From the NCBI RefSeq assembly GCF_000193635.1, contig NZ_AEKT01000012.1, positions 34,816-98,815 of the forward strand: a stretch of DNA of 64,000 nucleotides, in the 5' to 3' direction. The notes under the pieces were generated by a model that saw only the letters and a program-made list of their open reading frames with translations, was not told the origin of the DNA and did not search any database. The stretch's first letter is position 1, and each line of letters opens with the position of its first letter. This document shows, in pieces, positions 18,474 through 25,971 of this stretch. This stretch comes from Weissella cibaria KACC 11862 (GTDB taxonomy: Bacteria > Bacillota > Bacilli > Lactobacillales > Lactobacillaceae). A program made the position numbers and the translations under genes.

Positions 18474-18570
18474 GGATATTTGTTTATCCTTAGATAAGAA
18501 TTATCTGTGAAAGATTTTACATTTCTTTGGATGATTATTATCTTTGGATATTATATGTCCACGGATAAGG
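18474..18570. promoter_or_regulatory. Divergent control region with repeated GGATA/TATCC palindromes
   Basis: Between the YhgE-like gene and the Rrf2 gene are several overlapping inverted repeats of one theme. They are GGATA-6-TATCC (18474-18489), TTATC-4-GATAA with GATAA-3-TTATC (18484-18505), TTATCTTTGGATA (18538-18550) and GGATAAGG (18563-18570). The density and symmetry suggest operators for the Rrf2 protein, controlling itself and the membrane operon. Confidence 0.6.
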
Positions 18571-18601
18571 AAAAGCAAATAAAAAAGGATTGGTATTTTT
18601 T

Positions 18602-19090
18602 ATGAAACTTAGTAAAGCATTTTTTCAAACGGTGGGAATTGTGGTCATGTTGGCCCAATTGCCCGAGGACGAAACCCTGAAATCGCAGGAGATGAGCGCC
18701 CGTATGCAGGTGTCGCACTCCTATCTTTTGAAAATCGCCAAAAAGCTCAAGGACGCGGGGGTGATTACCTCATCGGCTTCTAAAAATGGTGGCTATTCAT
18801 TGGCTAAAAAGCCCGAGGAAATCAGTTTTCTTGACTTATTTGATGCCGTTGAGTCGGGGGAGGCTTTCCATGAAAATTTTGACGTTGAAATCGCGCAAGG
18901 TATTTTTATCACGCCAACTTTGATCGAGGAAAAATCAAATCGTTTGATTGATCTTCTAAATGAAGCTGAGCAGGCCTATCGTGAGCGACTAGCTAACCAT
19001 AAGTTGAGCGATATTTTGCCGAGTGATGCGGATGGTAAACTGATTCGGATTGATTGGCAAGTCATTTTGGCGGATGATAGCAAAATCTAA
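18602..19090 (+). CDS. Rrf2-family transcriptional regulator
   Basis: A 162-residue winged-helix regulator. The Rrf2 pattern is clear: MKLSKAFFQTVGIVVMLAQL, HTH MQVSHSYLLKIAKKLKDAG and wing SKNGGYSLAKKPEEIS. No cysteine cluster is present, so it does not carry the Fe-S cluster of NsrR or IscR. The ATG at 18602 is preferred; the in-frame TTG at 18590 lies one base behind AAGGA. It faces the YhgE-like operon across repeated palindromes and probably represses both units. It is in the foreign island. Confidence 0.85.
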   Translation: MKLSKAFFQTVGIVVMLAQLPEDETLKSQEMSARMQVSHSYLLKIAKKLKDAGVITSSASKNGGYSLAKKPEEISFLDLFDAVESGEAFHENFDVEIAQGIFITPTLIEEKSNRLIDLLNEAEQAYRERLANHKLSDILPSDADGKLIRIDWQVILADDSKI

Positions 19091-19096
19091 GTGAGA

Positions 19097-19203
19097 TTTT
19101 TTTGACAGACCTGTCAAAAAAATACTGACGAAACTGTCAGCACTTTTCATCAGTACTGACGGTCTTTCTGTAGTACTCACACCTTTTGACAAAGCTGTCA
19201 AAA
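19097..19203. repeat. Cluster of TGACA/TGTCA inverted repeats
   Basis: Three inverted repeats occur within 107 bp: TTTTTTTGACAG-2-CTGTCAAAAAAA (19097-19122), CTGAC-6-GTCAG (19125-19140) and TTTTGACA-4-TGTCAAAA (19184-19203). Between them are AGTACTGACGG and AGTACTCACA. The AGTACTCACAG word recurs at about 16799-16809 and 19737-19747. These look like short dispersed intergenic repeats of the donor genome, and may also act as operators or terminators. Confidence 0.6.
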
Positions 19204-19221
19204 ATAAGAAATGAGGTTTTT

Positions 19222-19707
19222 ATGATTCTACTATTAGAATTTCTGAGTAGTTGGTTGATTTTCACGTTTTCGCTGTATCAGGGGTTGCTGGAGTTGACGG
19301 GGCAACTGGCGAGTGTGCGCGAGCAGCCGATTCAGACCAGTCAAGACAAGGTTTCGCCTTGGCTGTGGCTGCTGCCGCCGGTAAAAATGCGCAAGGAAAA
19401 AGAGCGAATTTTGACGATTTTGGCAGAAAATCAAGTCAGCCGCGACCAACTGCGAAAGGTGGTGGGCTTTCTGGACAAGGCCACGGGCTGGTTTTACGTG
19501 GCGCTGGGCGGTTGGCTTTTGGCGGTAGCCGAGACCTATTTGGCTGTGGCGCAGTTGACCACGCACGGATTGCTTTTCAAAACTTTGCTCGCGCTTTTAA
19601 TTTTGACAGCGCTAGGCGTTGCCAATGGTTTTTATCGCACCAGCGAAAAGCGTCAGGACAGAGCTTTGCAACAGATTGATCAAGCGATTGAAAAACGGAA
19701 AAAATGA
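19222..19707 (+). CDS. Hypothetical membrane protein
   Basis: A 161-residue protein, start chosen at the ATG at 19222, five bases after GAGG. It has an N-terminal transmembrane helix (residues about 1-22), a cytosolic basic stretch (PPVKMRKEKERILTILAENQ), two further helices around residues 93-140, and a charged C-terminus (QIDQAIEKRKK). I do not recognise the family. GC-rich codons such as CTG and GCG, absent from host genes, set it apart. It follows the repeat cluster in the foreign island. Confidence 0.6.
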   Translation: MILLLEFLSSWLIFTFSLYQGLLELTGQLASVREQPIQTSQDKVSPWLWLLPPVKMRKEKERILTILAENQVSRDQLRKVVGFLDKATGWFYVALGGWLLAVAETYLAVAQLTTHGLLFKTLLALLILTALGVANGFYRTSEKRQDRALQQIDQAIEKRKK

Positions 19708-19714
19708 GTGCTGA

Positions 19715-19942
19715 AGGAGCCGCCAGCGCTTTCTATCAGTACTCACAGAACCAAAAAATAGTTCTTTCAAATTTGAACACCAATCCATTCCAGGATATTT
19801 GACGAATAACAGCCAGATTTCTTTGAGACTACAACAACGGCTCAATGATAATGCCATTGACTCCATTGAACACTTTATAGATACTCAGTATCTCTTACTT
19901 AAATTATTAACCGATGATGAACTTGTGAGATTTGCGAAATAA
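19715..19942 (+). pseudogene. Headless gene fragment
   Basis: An open stretch of 75 codons without a usable start, ending in ...TDDELVRFAK and TAA at 19940-19942. Its conserved-looking tail (LRLQQRLNDNAIDSIEHF) suggests the C-terminal end of a gene cut off by recombination. It is followed by a terminator at 19966-19990. The family is not recognised; the rest of 19708-20035 holds nothing else. Confidence 0.3.
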
Positions 19943-19965
19943 GTCTAAAGTGAAAAGAGAGACCG

Positions 19966-19990
19966 AAAGCCCTAGAAATGGGGCTTTTTT
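19966..19990 (+). terminator. Terminator behind the fragment
   Basis: AAAGCCC (19966-19972) pairs with GGGCTTT (19981-19987), followed by T residues. Confidence 0.65.
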
Positions 19991-20035
19991 GCGTGGTTTA
20001 AAAAGGGGGTCAAAAACAAGAAAATTACCCCCAAA

Positions 20036-20380
20036 ATGACTCTTTTAGAATTTTGTAAAAGAATTACAATGGATTATCAAATGAACCTTACCCTCTCAGA
20101 ACTGATTCGTTACATTGTCCAGAGTCTAAACATGGCGCTAGACATTGGCAATGAGACCAGCTACGCCAACTCCTTTGATGTGGAAGTGACAGAGAATGGC
20201 TTTCTATTTATTCCACGACTTCCTGCCTCTTACCCGATTGATGATGACCTCTATTTTCGGATTTTCAAGATCGTGAATGTGGCGCCGTTTCCCGATTATA
20301 CCCTCTTGAAACAAAACGCCGCTTACTTCGTCCCGATTAACACCGCTGATATTCATGTTAAAAGAGGGAATGCTCGCTGA
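20036..20380 (+). CDS. Hypothetical, phage/island-type protein
   Basis: A 114-residue soluble protein with the segments SELIRYIVQSLNMALDIG and FLFIPRLPASYPIDDDLYF. No clear ribosome site precedes the ATG at 20036; an internal ATG at 20069 is an alternative. It overlaps the start of the integrase remnant by 26 bases. An inverted GGGGGT/ACCCCC pair flanks its start region at about 20005-20035. Family not recognised; its company suggests a phage or integrative element origin. Confidence 0.4.
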   Translation: MTLLEFCKRITMDYQMNLTLSELIRYIVQSLNMALDIGNETSYANSFDVEVTENGFLFIPRLPASYPIDDDLYFRIFKIVNVAPFPDYTLLKQNAAYFVPINTADIHVKRGNAR

Positions 20381-20957
20381 TACAACCCAAGAAAAGTCAG
20401 AAGCTATTCTAAAGAAGTTTAAAGAGAAGTTTGGCAGTTGGCGAATTAAGGCAATCAGAGGAAAAGATATAAAAGACTTTTTAGATGCCTATGAAATTTC
20501 TCGAAATTCTAAAGTCAACGTTCGCTCTAACCTCAATATGTTCTTTGATTATTGCTGGTTAGATACGAACCCGCATCGCCAATGAATGAGTTACGTTTTA
20601 AGGGCCAACCAATGACACAGGCAGAACTGGATAAAATTAAAGACAAGGGTTTCTTCTCTGATGAGTTTAAGAAATTAAAAGAACTCATGATAAAAGACGA
20701 AAAAGAGGGAAGAAGTTACCTATTGCGCCGGAACAAACACCGTTACCGTTTATTTGTGGAATTCTGTTATCTGAATGGGACTCGGTATGGAGAAGCGGCT
20801 GGCTTAACTTGGAGTCATGCCAATCAAGGGGGGATTCATATTGATTCACAAATTGATTGGAGAAAATCTTTAGAAGATGATGAAGTTTCATGAATTTGGG
20901 GAGACAGATAATAAAAAGTTGCGTCTCATTAAAAAGTCTAAGGAAAAAACAGCATAA
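20355..20957 (+). pseudogene. Decayed tyrosine recombinase (integrase)
   Basis: Three overlapping frames together read as a phage-type integrase. The first (20355-20585) has a core-binding-like domain (IKAIRGKDIKDFLDAYEIS). A frameshift near 20550-20580 leads to the second, with the start of the catalytic domain including the first catalytic arginine in YLNGTRYGEAAGLTW. A second frameshift near 20887, where one base too many splits the reading, leads to HEFGETDNKKLRLIKKSKEK and then a stop. The rest of the catalytic domain (HxxR and the tyrosine nucleophile) is missing. The gene cannot make an active enzyme. It marks the right side of the foreign island. Confidence 0.75.
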
Positions 20958-21007
20958 AAAATAACAAAATAATAACCAAAAAGTAGGGTGAATTAGAGGT
21001 ATATACG

Positions 21008-21048
21008 GTTATCAGGATTTGAAGCAAAAGCTGGCAAAACCTGATAAC
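21008..21048. repeat. Inverted repeat at right island edge
   Basis: GTTATCAGG (21008-21016) and CCTGATAAC (21040-21048) are perfect nine-base arms separated by 23 bases, between the integrase remnant and the first host-like gene. No T run follows, so it is not a standard terminator. It could be a mobile-element end or recombination site. Confidence 0.4.
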
Positions 21049-21133
21049 TAGCACTCTTGGGAAATACAGGGTAAACAAAGAATTAGGTGTGGGTATTGTG
21101 TTATATTTAGGACAGGGAAGGTGGTCATTAACG

Positions 21134-22048
21134 ATGCAAACAATATTAGGCAGCAATGGTCAAATCGGTTACGAATTGGCTAATGAGTTGTATCAAAATT
21201 ATACAAAGGAACTCCGATTGGTCGGACGGCATCCGCAAAAAATTCATGACACTGATCAAGTCGTTGTCGCAGATTTAACAGATGCTGACCAAGCGTTCCA
21301 GGCGATTCAGGGCAGTGATGTGGTGTATTTCACAGTTGGCTTGCCGATGGATACGTCTGTTTGGGAAGCGCAATTTTTACAAATAACAGAAAATGTCATT
21401 CAAGCGGCTATTAAATCAAATGCCAAGTTGGCATTCTTTGATAACACTTACATGTATCAAAAAGATGCCACACCACAGACAGAAACGAGTCCATTCTTAC
21501 CGGTTGGTCGTAAATCGGTCATTAGGGCGAAAATGGCAACCCGGCTTTTTGAGGCGATGACGAACGAGGGATTGGAAGCGGTTATTGGCCGCGCACCAGA
21601 ATTTTATGGACCTGATCGGACACAGGGCATTACCAACGGTATGGTGTTCGACCGAATCAAAGCGGGTGAACGTCCACAAATTCCGGTTAGTGATACGGCC
21701 TTGCGCACCTTTATTTGGACACCGGATGCGAGCCGGGCCCTGGCGTTACTCGGGAATACCCCAGATACCTATGGCCAAACTTGGCATTTGCCAGTGGCGC
21801 CAGGTATTAGTTACCAAGCATTACTGGCGTTAGCTGAAAAAGTCGTCGGGCGGCCAATTCCGTATGATGTGATACCGTTGTCAGTATTTCAAAATGAAGC
21901 AACCACGAATCGTATGCGGGCTGAACAATTAGAAATTTTGGTTCGGTACCAATTTGATAATGTGTTTATTACCGATAAATTTATGCGACGGTTTCCTGAT
22001 TTTCACGTGACAAGTTTCGCCACAGGTATCCAGACAATTTTGAATTAA
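21134..22048 (+). CDS. NAD(P)-dependent epimerase/dehydratase-like (atypical SDR)
   Basis: A 304-residue Rossmann-fold protein. The N-terminal nucleotide motif TILGSNGQIGYELANEL (about residues 3-19) and the strand VVVADLTDADQAFQAIQGSD place it in the extended or atypical short-chain dehydrogenase/NmrA-like group. The usual YxxxK catalytic pair is not obvious; the region NTYMYQKDATP occupies that area. The start at 21134 has AAGGTGG nine bases upstream; the longer frame from 21089 lacks support. It is the first gene with host-like composition after the island. Substrate unknown. Confidence 0.7.
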   Translation: MQTILGSNGQIGYELANELYQNYTKELRLVGRHPQKIHDTDQVVVADLTDADQAFQAIQGSDVVYFTVGLPMDTSVWEAQFLQITENVIQAAIKSNAKLAFFDNTYMYQKDATPQTETSPFLPVGRKSVIRAKMATRLFEAMTNEGLEAVIGRAPEFYGPDRTQGITNGMVFDRIKAGERPQIPVSDTALRTFIWTPDASRALALLGNTPDTYGQTWHLPVAPGISYQALLALAEKVVGRPIPYDVIPLSVFQNEATTNRMRAEQLEILVRYQFDNVFITDKFMRRFPDFHVTSFATGIQTILN

Positions 22049-22054
22049 GCGCCG

Positions 22055-22080
22055 GTCTGTGTCGATTGCACAGACTTTTT
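22055..22080 (+). terminator. Terminator after epimerase-like gene
   Basis: GTCTGTG (22055-22061) pairs with CACAGAC (22069-22075), followed by TTTTT. Confidence 0.8.
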
Positions 22081-22158
22081 GCTCGGTGTAATTTAAGGCA
22101 AATGGTCCAAAAGTCTGTATAATAAAATTATATATGCAAAAAAAGAGGACTAAAAACC

Positions 22159-22617
22159 ATGGCTTTAAAAAAGCAAGAACGACAAGCGCTGATTTTAGAT
22201 ATTTTGGCGCGTGAGGTCGTTGATTCACAAGAAGGGCTGATGCACCACCTGCAAAATGCTGGTATTGATGTGACACAAGCAACTGTCTCGCGAGATATTA
22301 AAGAAATGCGCATTGTTCGGAGGGCTGACGCCACTGGACGACCACGTTATCAAGTGATGTCAGACGCGCCGATTGTGGATACAGCGCATGTTCAGGAAGT
22401 ATTTGCCGAAACAGCGGTCTCAATTACGCGCGTTGAATTTATGACAATTGTCAAGACGACGCAGGGAAATGGTAATCGACTGGCCGCAATTATTGATGAC
22501 GCCAACATTCCTGAGGTCGTTGCGACGTTAGCGGGGCACAACACAATTTACGTGACAAGCCCGTCTGTCACAGCTGCCGAAAAATTAGCAGCAGATTTTG
22601 ATAATTGGATGCAATAA
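22159..22617 (+). CDS. argR: Arginine repressor ArgR/AhrC family
   Basis: A 152-residue regulator of arginine metabolism: N-terminal winged helix with the recognition segment VTQATVSRDIKEMRIV (about residues 37-52) and C-terminal hexamerisation domain. In classical ArgR the arginine-binding loop reads GDDT; here it is GHNT (TLAGHNTIYV), so both effector-contacting aspartates are absent. Arginine binding may be altered or lost, as for some of the paired ArgR proteins of lactic acid bacteria. The sequence TCTGTATAAT at the promoter matches one ARG half-site and overlaps a TATAAT -10, which would allow autoregulation. The PBP gene begins two bases after the stop. Confidence 0.88.
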   Translation: MALKKQERQALILDILAREVVDSQEGLMHHLQNAGIDVTQATVSRDIKEMRIVRRADATGRPRYQVMSDAPIVDTAHVQEVFAETAVSITRVEFMTIVKTTQGNGNRLAAIIDDANIPEVVATLAGHNTIYVTSPSVTAAEKLAADFDNWMQ

Positions 22618-22619
22618 AT

Positions 22620-24713
22620 ATGATGGAACGAATAAAAAGTGCGTTAGCCTGGATTAATCGGAAAATCGGCCCGTTTTGGACGCGGTTCCAGCTAACGAGA
22701 TGGCTGATTGTGGCCTTTTTGGCATTAATTTTTGTGATTAGTGCAGTAGGGACATTTGAAGCTAAAACAACGGATGTCTCAGACTTAAAGGCGCGATTAC
22801 AATCATCAACTGAAATTTATGATGTGGATGATAAAAAAGCGGGCTCAATTGCTGGTCAAAAGGGGACGTATGTGCAGTTTGATAATATTTCGTCAAACGT
22901 GGTGAATGCGGTCTTGGCTACGGAAGATCGTAATTTTTATCACGAGCCCGGCTTTTCAGTGACGGGTATGGCGCGTGGCGCGTTAACCACAATTTGGTAC
23001 CGCATTCGAGGTATTAATGCCTCGGCTGGTGGTTCGACGTTGACCCAGCAGTTGGTTAAGAATGCTTTTTTGACGCAAAATCAAACGATTACCCGTAAAA
23101 TCCGTGAATTATTTTTAGCAGTACAAGTTGAAAAAGAATACTCAAAGCATGATATTTTGGCGATGTACTTGAATAACGCCTACTTCGGCCACGGTGTATG
23201 GGGTGTGCAAGATGCGGCAGAAAAATATTTCGGTGTTGATGCCTCACAGTTGTCTGTGAACCAAGGGGCGATGTTGGCCGGTATGCTGCAATCGCCAAAC
23301 GGGTACGACCCGCTGACGTACCCCAAGAATGCAATCAACCGTCGTAATCAAGTGCTACAAAATTTGGTTAATGATAAAAAGTTGACCCAAGCACAAGCGG
23401 ATACGTATGCGTCTTATGAAATTGGTGCAGCGGATCACGATGTTAACAATTCAAACTATAATTATCCATACTTCTTTGATGCTGTGATTAATGAAGCCAT
23501 TAGCAAGTATGACTTGAAGGAAGATGACATCCTGAATGATGGGTATAAAATTTATACCACGATGGATCAGACGGACCAAACCAACTTGCAAGATGATTAT
23601 GAAGACGAGAGTTTGAATCCGGTTGGTGGTGACTCACAGGCTGCTTCAGTTGTCATGGATGCGAAAACTGGTGGCGTACGCGCGGTTGTTGGGGGACGTG
23701 GTGAACACAATTTCCGTGATTTGAACCGTGCAACCCAGATGTATCGATCACCAGGATCGACGATTAAGCCAATTGTAGATTACGCACCATCGTTGTCACG
23801 TGGTTTCTCTTATGATTCGGAATTGAAGAATGAGCAGATGAGTTTTGGAACGAACGGCTACTCACCTTCGAATTACAACAACTACACCAGCGCGGATGTG
23901 CCAATGTACGTGGCGTTGGAAAATTCTTATAACATTCCTGCCGTTTGGTTGTTAGATCAATTGGGCGTATCGGTGGGTTATAATGCCGGTTTGAAGGCCG
24001 GGTTGCCATTGACCAAGTCAGATAAGAATCTGGCTTTGGCCATTGGTGGTGTGAAGAAGGGGGTTACCCCATTGCAAATGACTCAGGCCTATACCAGTTT
24101 CGCCAATGGTGGTGAAATGAGTCAGGCACACTTCATTACCAAGATTGTTGATGCTTCCGGTAAGGTAATTGTCCAAGCCAAGCAAAAGCATACCCGTCTC
24201 TGGTCGAAGAAAGTTGCTAATGAAATGACGTCGATGATGTTCGGTACGTACACGAATGGTACCGGTAAGTCAGCTGACCCATACGGTTACGATGTTGCTG
24301 GTAAGACGGGTACAACTGAGGTAACTGGTGACGGTTCAACAGCGATGAATGCGACTGATTCATGGGCGATTGCTTACACACCGGACGTTGTTGTAACGAC
24401 CTGGACGGGATATGATTCGAATGCAAATGGGGAATCAATTCCGGCTTACTTATCGGCAACAGCTGGTCCATTGATGAAGACGACGCTGGAACAAGTCATT
24501 CCGAATACTGAGCAAACCCAATTTGATGTGAAGAGTGTGCGTCAAAAGATTTCGGCAGCTGATGACGGTGCTTCAAACAGTTCGGATGGGGTATCCAACA
24601 CGATTAATAGTATCGGGGATGAAGTGAAGCAGGGTGCTGAAAAGGCTTGGAATAATGTAAAGGATGGGGCAAAGGCAGCTTGGTCAGGCATCCGGAACAT
24701 TCTGGGCAATTAA
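22620..24713 (+). CDS. Class A penicillin-binding protein (PBP1A/2A type)
   Basis: Bifunctional peptidoglycan glycosyltransferase-transpeptidase, 697 residues, with one N-terminal transmembrane helix (about residues 27-45). Glycosyltransferase 51 motifs are EDRNFYHEPGF (catalytic Glu) and GGSTLTQQLVKN. Transpeptidase motifs are SPGSTIKP (SxxK, nucleophile Ser), SYN in ENSYNIPAV and KTGTT. A Ser/Asp-rich extracellular tail (about 630-697) ends the protein. The start at 22620 lies two bases after argR; a longer in-frame TTG start overlaps argR and is less likely. The pairing with argR looks like a read-through operon and not a functional link. Confidence 0.93.
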   Translation: MMERIKSALAWINRKIGPFWTRFQLTRWLIVAFLALIFVISAVGTFEAKTTDVSDLKARLQSSTEIYDVDDKKAGSIAGQKGTYVQFDNISSNVVNAVLATEDRNFYHEPGFSVTGMARGALTTIWYRIRGINASAGGSTLTQQLVKNAFLTQNQTITRKIRELFLAVQVEKEYSKHDILAMYLNNAYFGHGVWGVQDAAEKYFGVDASQLSVNQGAMLAGMLQSPNGYDPLTYPKNAINRRNQVLQNLVNDKKLTQAQADTYASYEIGAADHDVNNSNYNYPYFFDAVINEAISKYDLKEDDILNDGYKIYTTMDQTDQTNLQDDYEDESLNPVGGDSQAASVVMDAKTGGVRAVVGGRGEHNFRDLNRATQMYRSPGSTIKPIVDYAPSLSRGFSYDSELKNEQMSFGTNGYSPSNYNNYTSADVPMYVALENSYNIPAVWLLDQLGVSVGYNAGLKAGLPLTKSDKNLALAIGGVKKGVTPLQMTQAYTSFANGGEMSQAHFITKIVDASGKVIVQAKQKHTRLWSKKVANEMTSMMFGTYTNGTGKSADPYGYDVAGKTGTTEVTGDGSTAMNATDSWAIAYTPDVVVTTWTGYDSNANGESIPAYLSATAGPLMKTTLEQVIPNTEQTQFDVKSVRQKISAADDGASNSSDGVSNTINSIGDEVKQGAEKAWNNVKDGAKAAWSGIRNILGN

Positions 24714-24766
24714 CGCACAGTATGCGATAATAGAACTAACAATAAAAGATTGGATATTTACTTAAT

Positions 24767-25111
24767 ATGATTAACATTTACGATAACGTAAACGCTGTTG
24801 CCGCTGACTTACGCGAAACAGCACAATACAAGACTTTGCGCGATGCGGTTGAAGCTTTGAACGGTAACGCCGAAGCAAAGGCGGTTTTCCAACGCTTCCA
24901 ACAAGCACAAATGGAAATCAACCAATCAATGCAAGCAGGTCAAGAGCCTGCACCTGAGCAAGTTGCTGCCTGGCAAGAAATTGCTGGTGAGATGGACAAG
25001 CACGATGCGTTGAAGACGATGATGGAAGCAGAACAAGCCGTTAACCAATTGTTGATGGAAATTAACAACATCATCACGAAGCCAATCGCTGAATTGTACG
25101 GTCAAGACTAA
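24767..25111 (+). CDS. YlbF/YheA (Com_YlbF) family protein
   Basis: A 114-residue all-helical protein (IYDNVNAVAADLRETAQY ... AVNQLLMEINNIITKPIAEL), of the family that includes YlbF, YmcA and YheA of B. subtilis. YlbF and YmcA belong to the Y-complex affecting RNase Y and development; YheA-like members have unknown roles. Host-type codons (TTG, AAG) imply good expression. It has its own terminator. Confidence 0.8.
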   Translation: MINIYDNVNAVAADLRETAQYKTLRDAVEALNGNAEAKAVFQRFQQAQMEINQSMQAGQEPAPEQVAAWQEIAGEMDKHDALKTMMEAEQAVNQLLMEINNIITKPIAELYGQD

Positions 25112-25117
25112 ATCTTT

Positions 25118-25157
25118 AAAAAGAGCAGTTGTTCACTTATGACAGCTGCTCTTTTTT
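25118..25157 (+). terminator. Terminator after YlbF-family gene
   Basis: AAAAGAGCAGTTGT pairs (with G-U) with ACAGCTGCTCTTTT, followed by a T run. Confidence 0.85.
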
Positions 25158-25236
25158 AGTTGCAATCGCTTTATTTTTTTCTACAAATCATGTTATTGTA
25201 ATGACAATGTTGATGCATTTGTACGGAGGTGACAGT

Positions 25237-25521
25237 ATGGCACAAGCAAGTGGTACATTTTCGATGAGAATAGATCCGGCTTTGAAAAAGCAAGCTTCGC
25301 AACTTTTTAATGACTTGGGGATTGATTTGTCAGCGGCGATTAGCTTGTTTCTTAAGCAATCCGTCGCGGAACAAGGGCTGCCGTTTCAGCCGTCAAAGGA
25401 AACCCATCGAGAACGTGATATAGCACGTTTATTGCTGGAAATTGAACAAGGACATCAAGATAAATTACAAGGTGATACATTTACTGATCAAGAAGTACGA
25501 GAAAGATTTGGACTAGACTAA
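25237..25521 (+). CDS. RelB/DinJ-type antitoxin
   Basis: A 94-residue ribbon-helix-helix antitoxin. The N-terminal half GTFSMRIDPALKKQASQLF followed by GIDLSAAISLFLKQSV is the RelB/DinJ fold; the C-terminal half is the toxin-binding part. The start ATG at 25237 follows GGAGGTGACAGT; a longer frame upstream has no ribosome site. An imperfect palindrome, GTTATTGTAATGAC, in the promoter (about 25194-25207) could be its operator. The toxin frame starts two bases after the stop. Confidence 0.85.
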   Translation: MAQASGTFSMRIDPALKKQASQLFNDLGIDLSAAISLFLKQSVAEQGLPFQPSKETHRERDIARLLLEIEQGHQDKLQGDTFTDQEVRERFGLD

Positions 25522-25523
25522 CC

Positions 25524-25849
25524 ATGTTGAAAGAACGACGATTAGAGTACACTCGCACAGCCGTGGAAAATTTAGATGACATTTCCAAACGGTGTTAAGT
25601 GTCTCATCTAGTGAAAAAATTGCTACTAATATCGTCAAAAGTATTGGTAATGATATTCGGAAATTACAATACAACGTTACATTAGGACGCCCGCTTTCGG
25701 CCGTATTGAATCTTGAAAGTGAGTTAACGTATTATCGGTTAGTAAGTGGTAAATACATCGTGATATATGAATTTGACGCCGAAGTTATAACAGTGGATTT
25801 AAGTGTCTGGGGGAAAATGGATTATATTGCAACTTTGTTTAATGTTTAG
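25524..25849 (+). pseudogene. ParE/RelE-type toxin, frameshifted
   Basis: The frame begins at ATG 25524 (LEYTRTAVENLDDISKR), where the tyrosine/threonine pattern matches ParE/YoeB-like toxins, but runs into TAA at 25587-25592. The rest continues in another frame to 25849, with the typical GRPLSAVLN...YYRLVSGKYIVIYEF segment. One base is missing around the TTT/AAA runs of ATTTCCAAACGG. As written no full toxin is made, leaving the antitoxin alone. A sequencing error in the short runs is possible. Confidence 0.75.
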
Positions 25850-25853
25850 TGGA

Positions 25854-25882
25854 AACGCTCGTCACGAATGACGAGCGTTTTT
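25854..25882 (+). terminator. Terminator after toxin-antitoxin locus
   Basis: AACGCTCGTCA pairs with TGACGAGCGTT around a CGAA loop, followed by T residues. Confidence 0.88.
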
Positions 25883-25971
25883 CTGTCTACAAACTACTGA
25901 TAGATGCTTGTTAGGATATACCTAACATGGGATAATGGAAAGACATATAACGTGAAAAGGATCGTGGGACA

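Noticed and set aside
19251-19679. Second long frame (142 codons) within the island membrane-protein gene
   Set aside because: It overlaps the better supported frame at 19222-19707 throughout and has no ribosome site; it is Gly/Ala/Arg-rich as expected for an off-frame reading of GC-rich DNA.
22105-22135. Complete ARG box at the argR promoter
   Set aside because: Only one half-site matches; the second half diverges at four positions, so I mention it only as a possible half-site.
25560-25595. Programmed -1 frameshifting to produce the toxin
   Set aside because: The sequence before the stop has no in-frame X-XXY-YYZ slippery heptamer and no obvious stimulating structure; a plain deletion is simpler.
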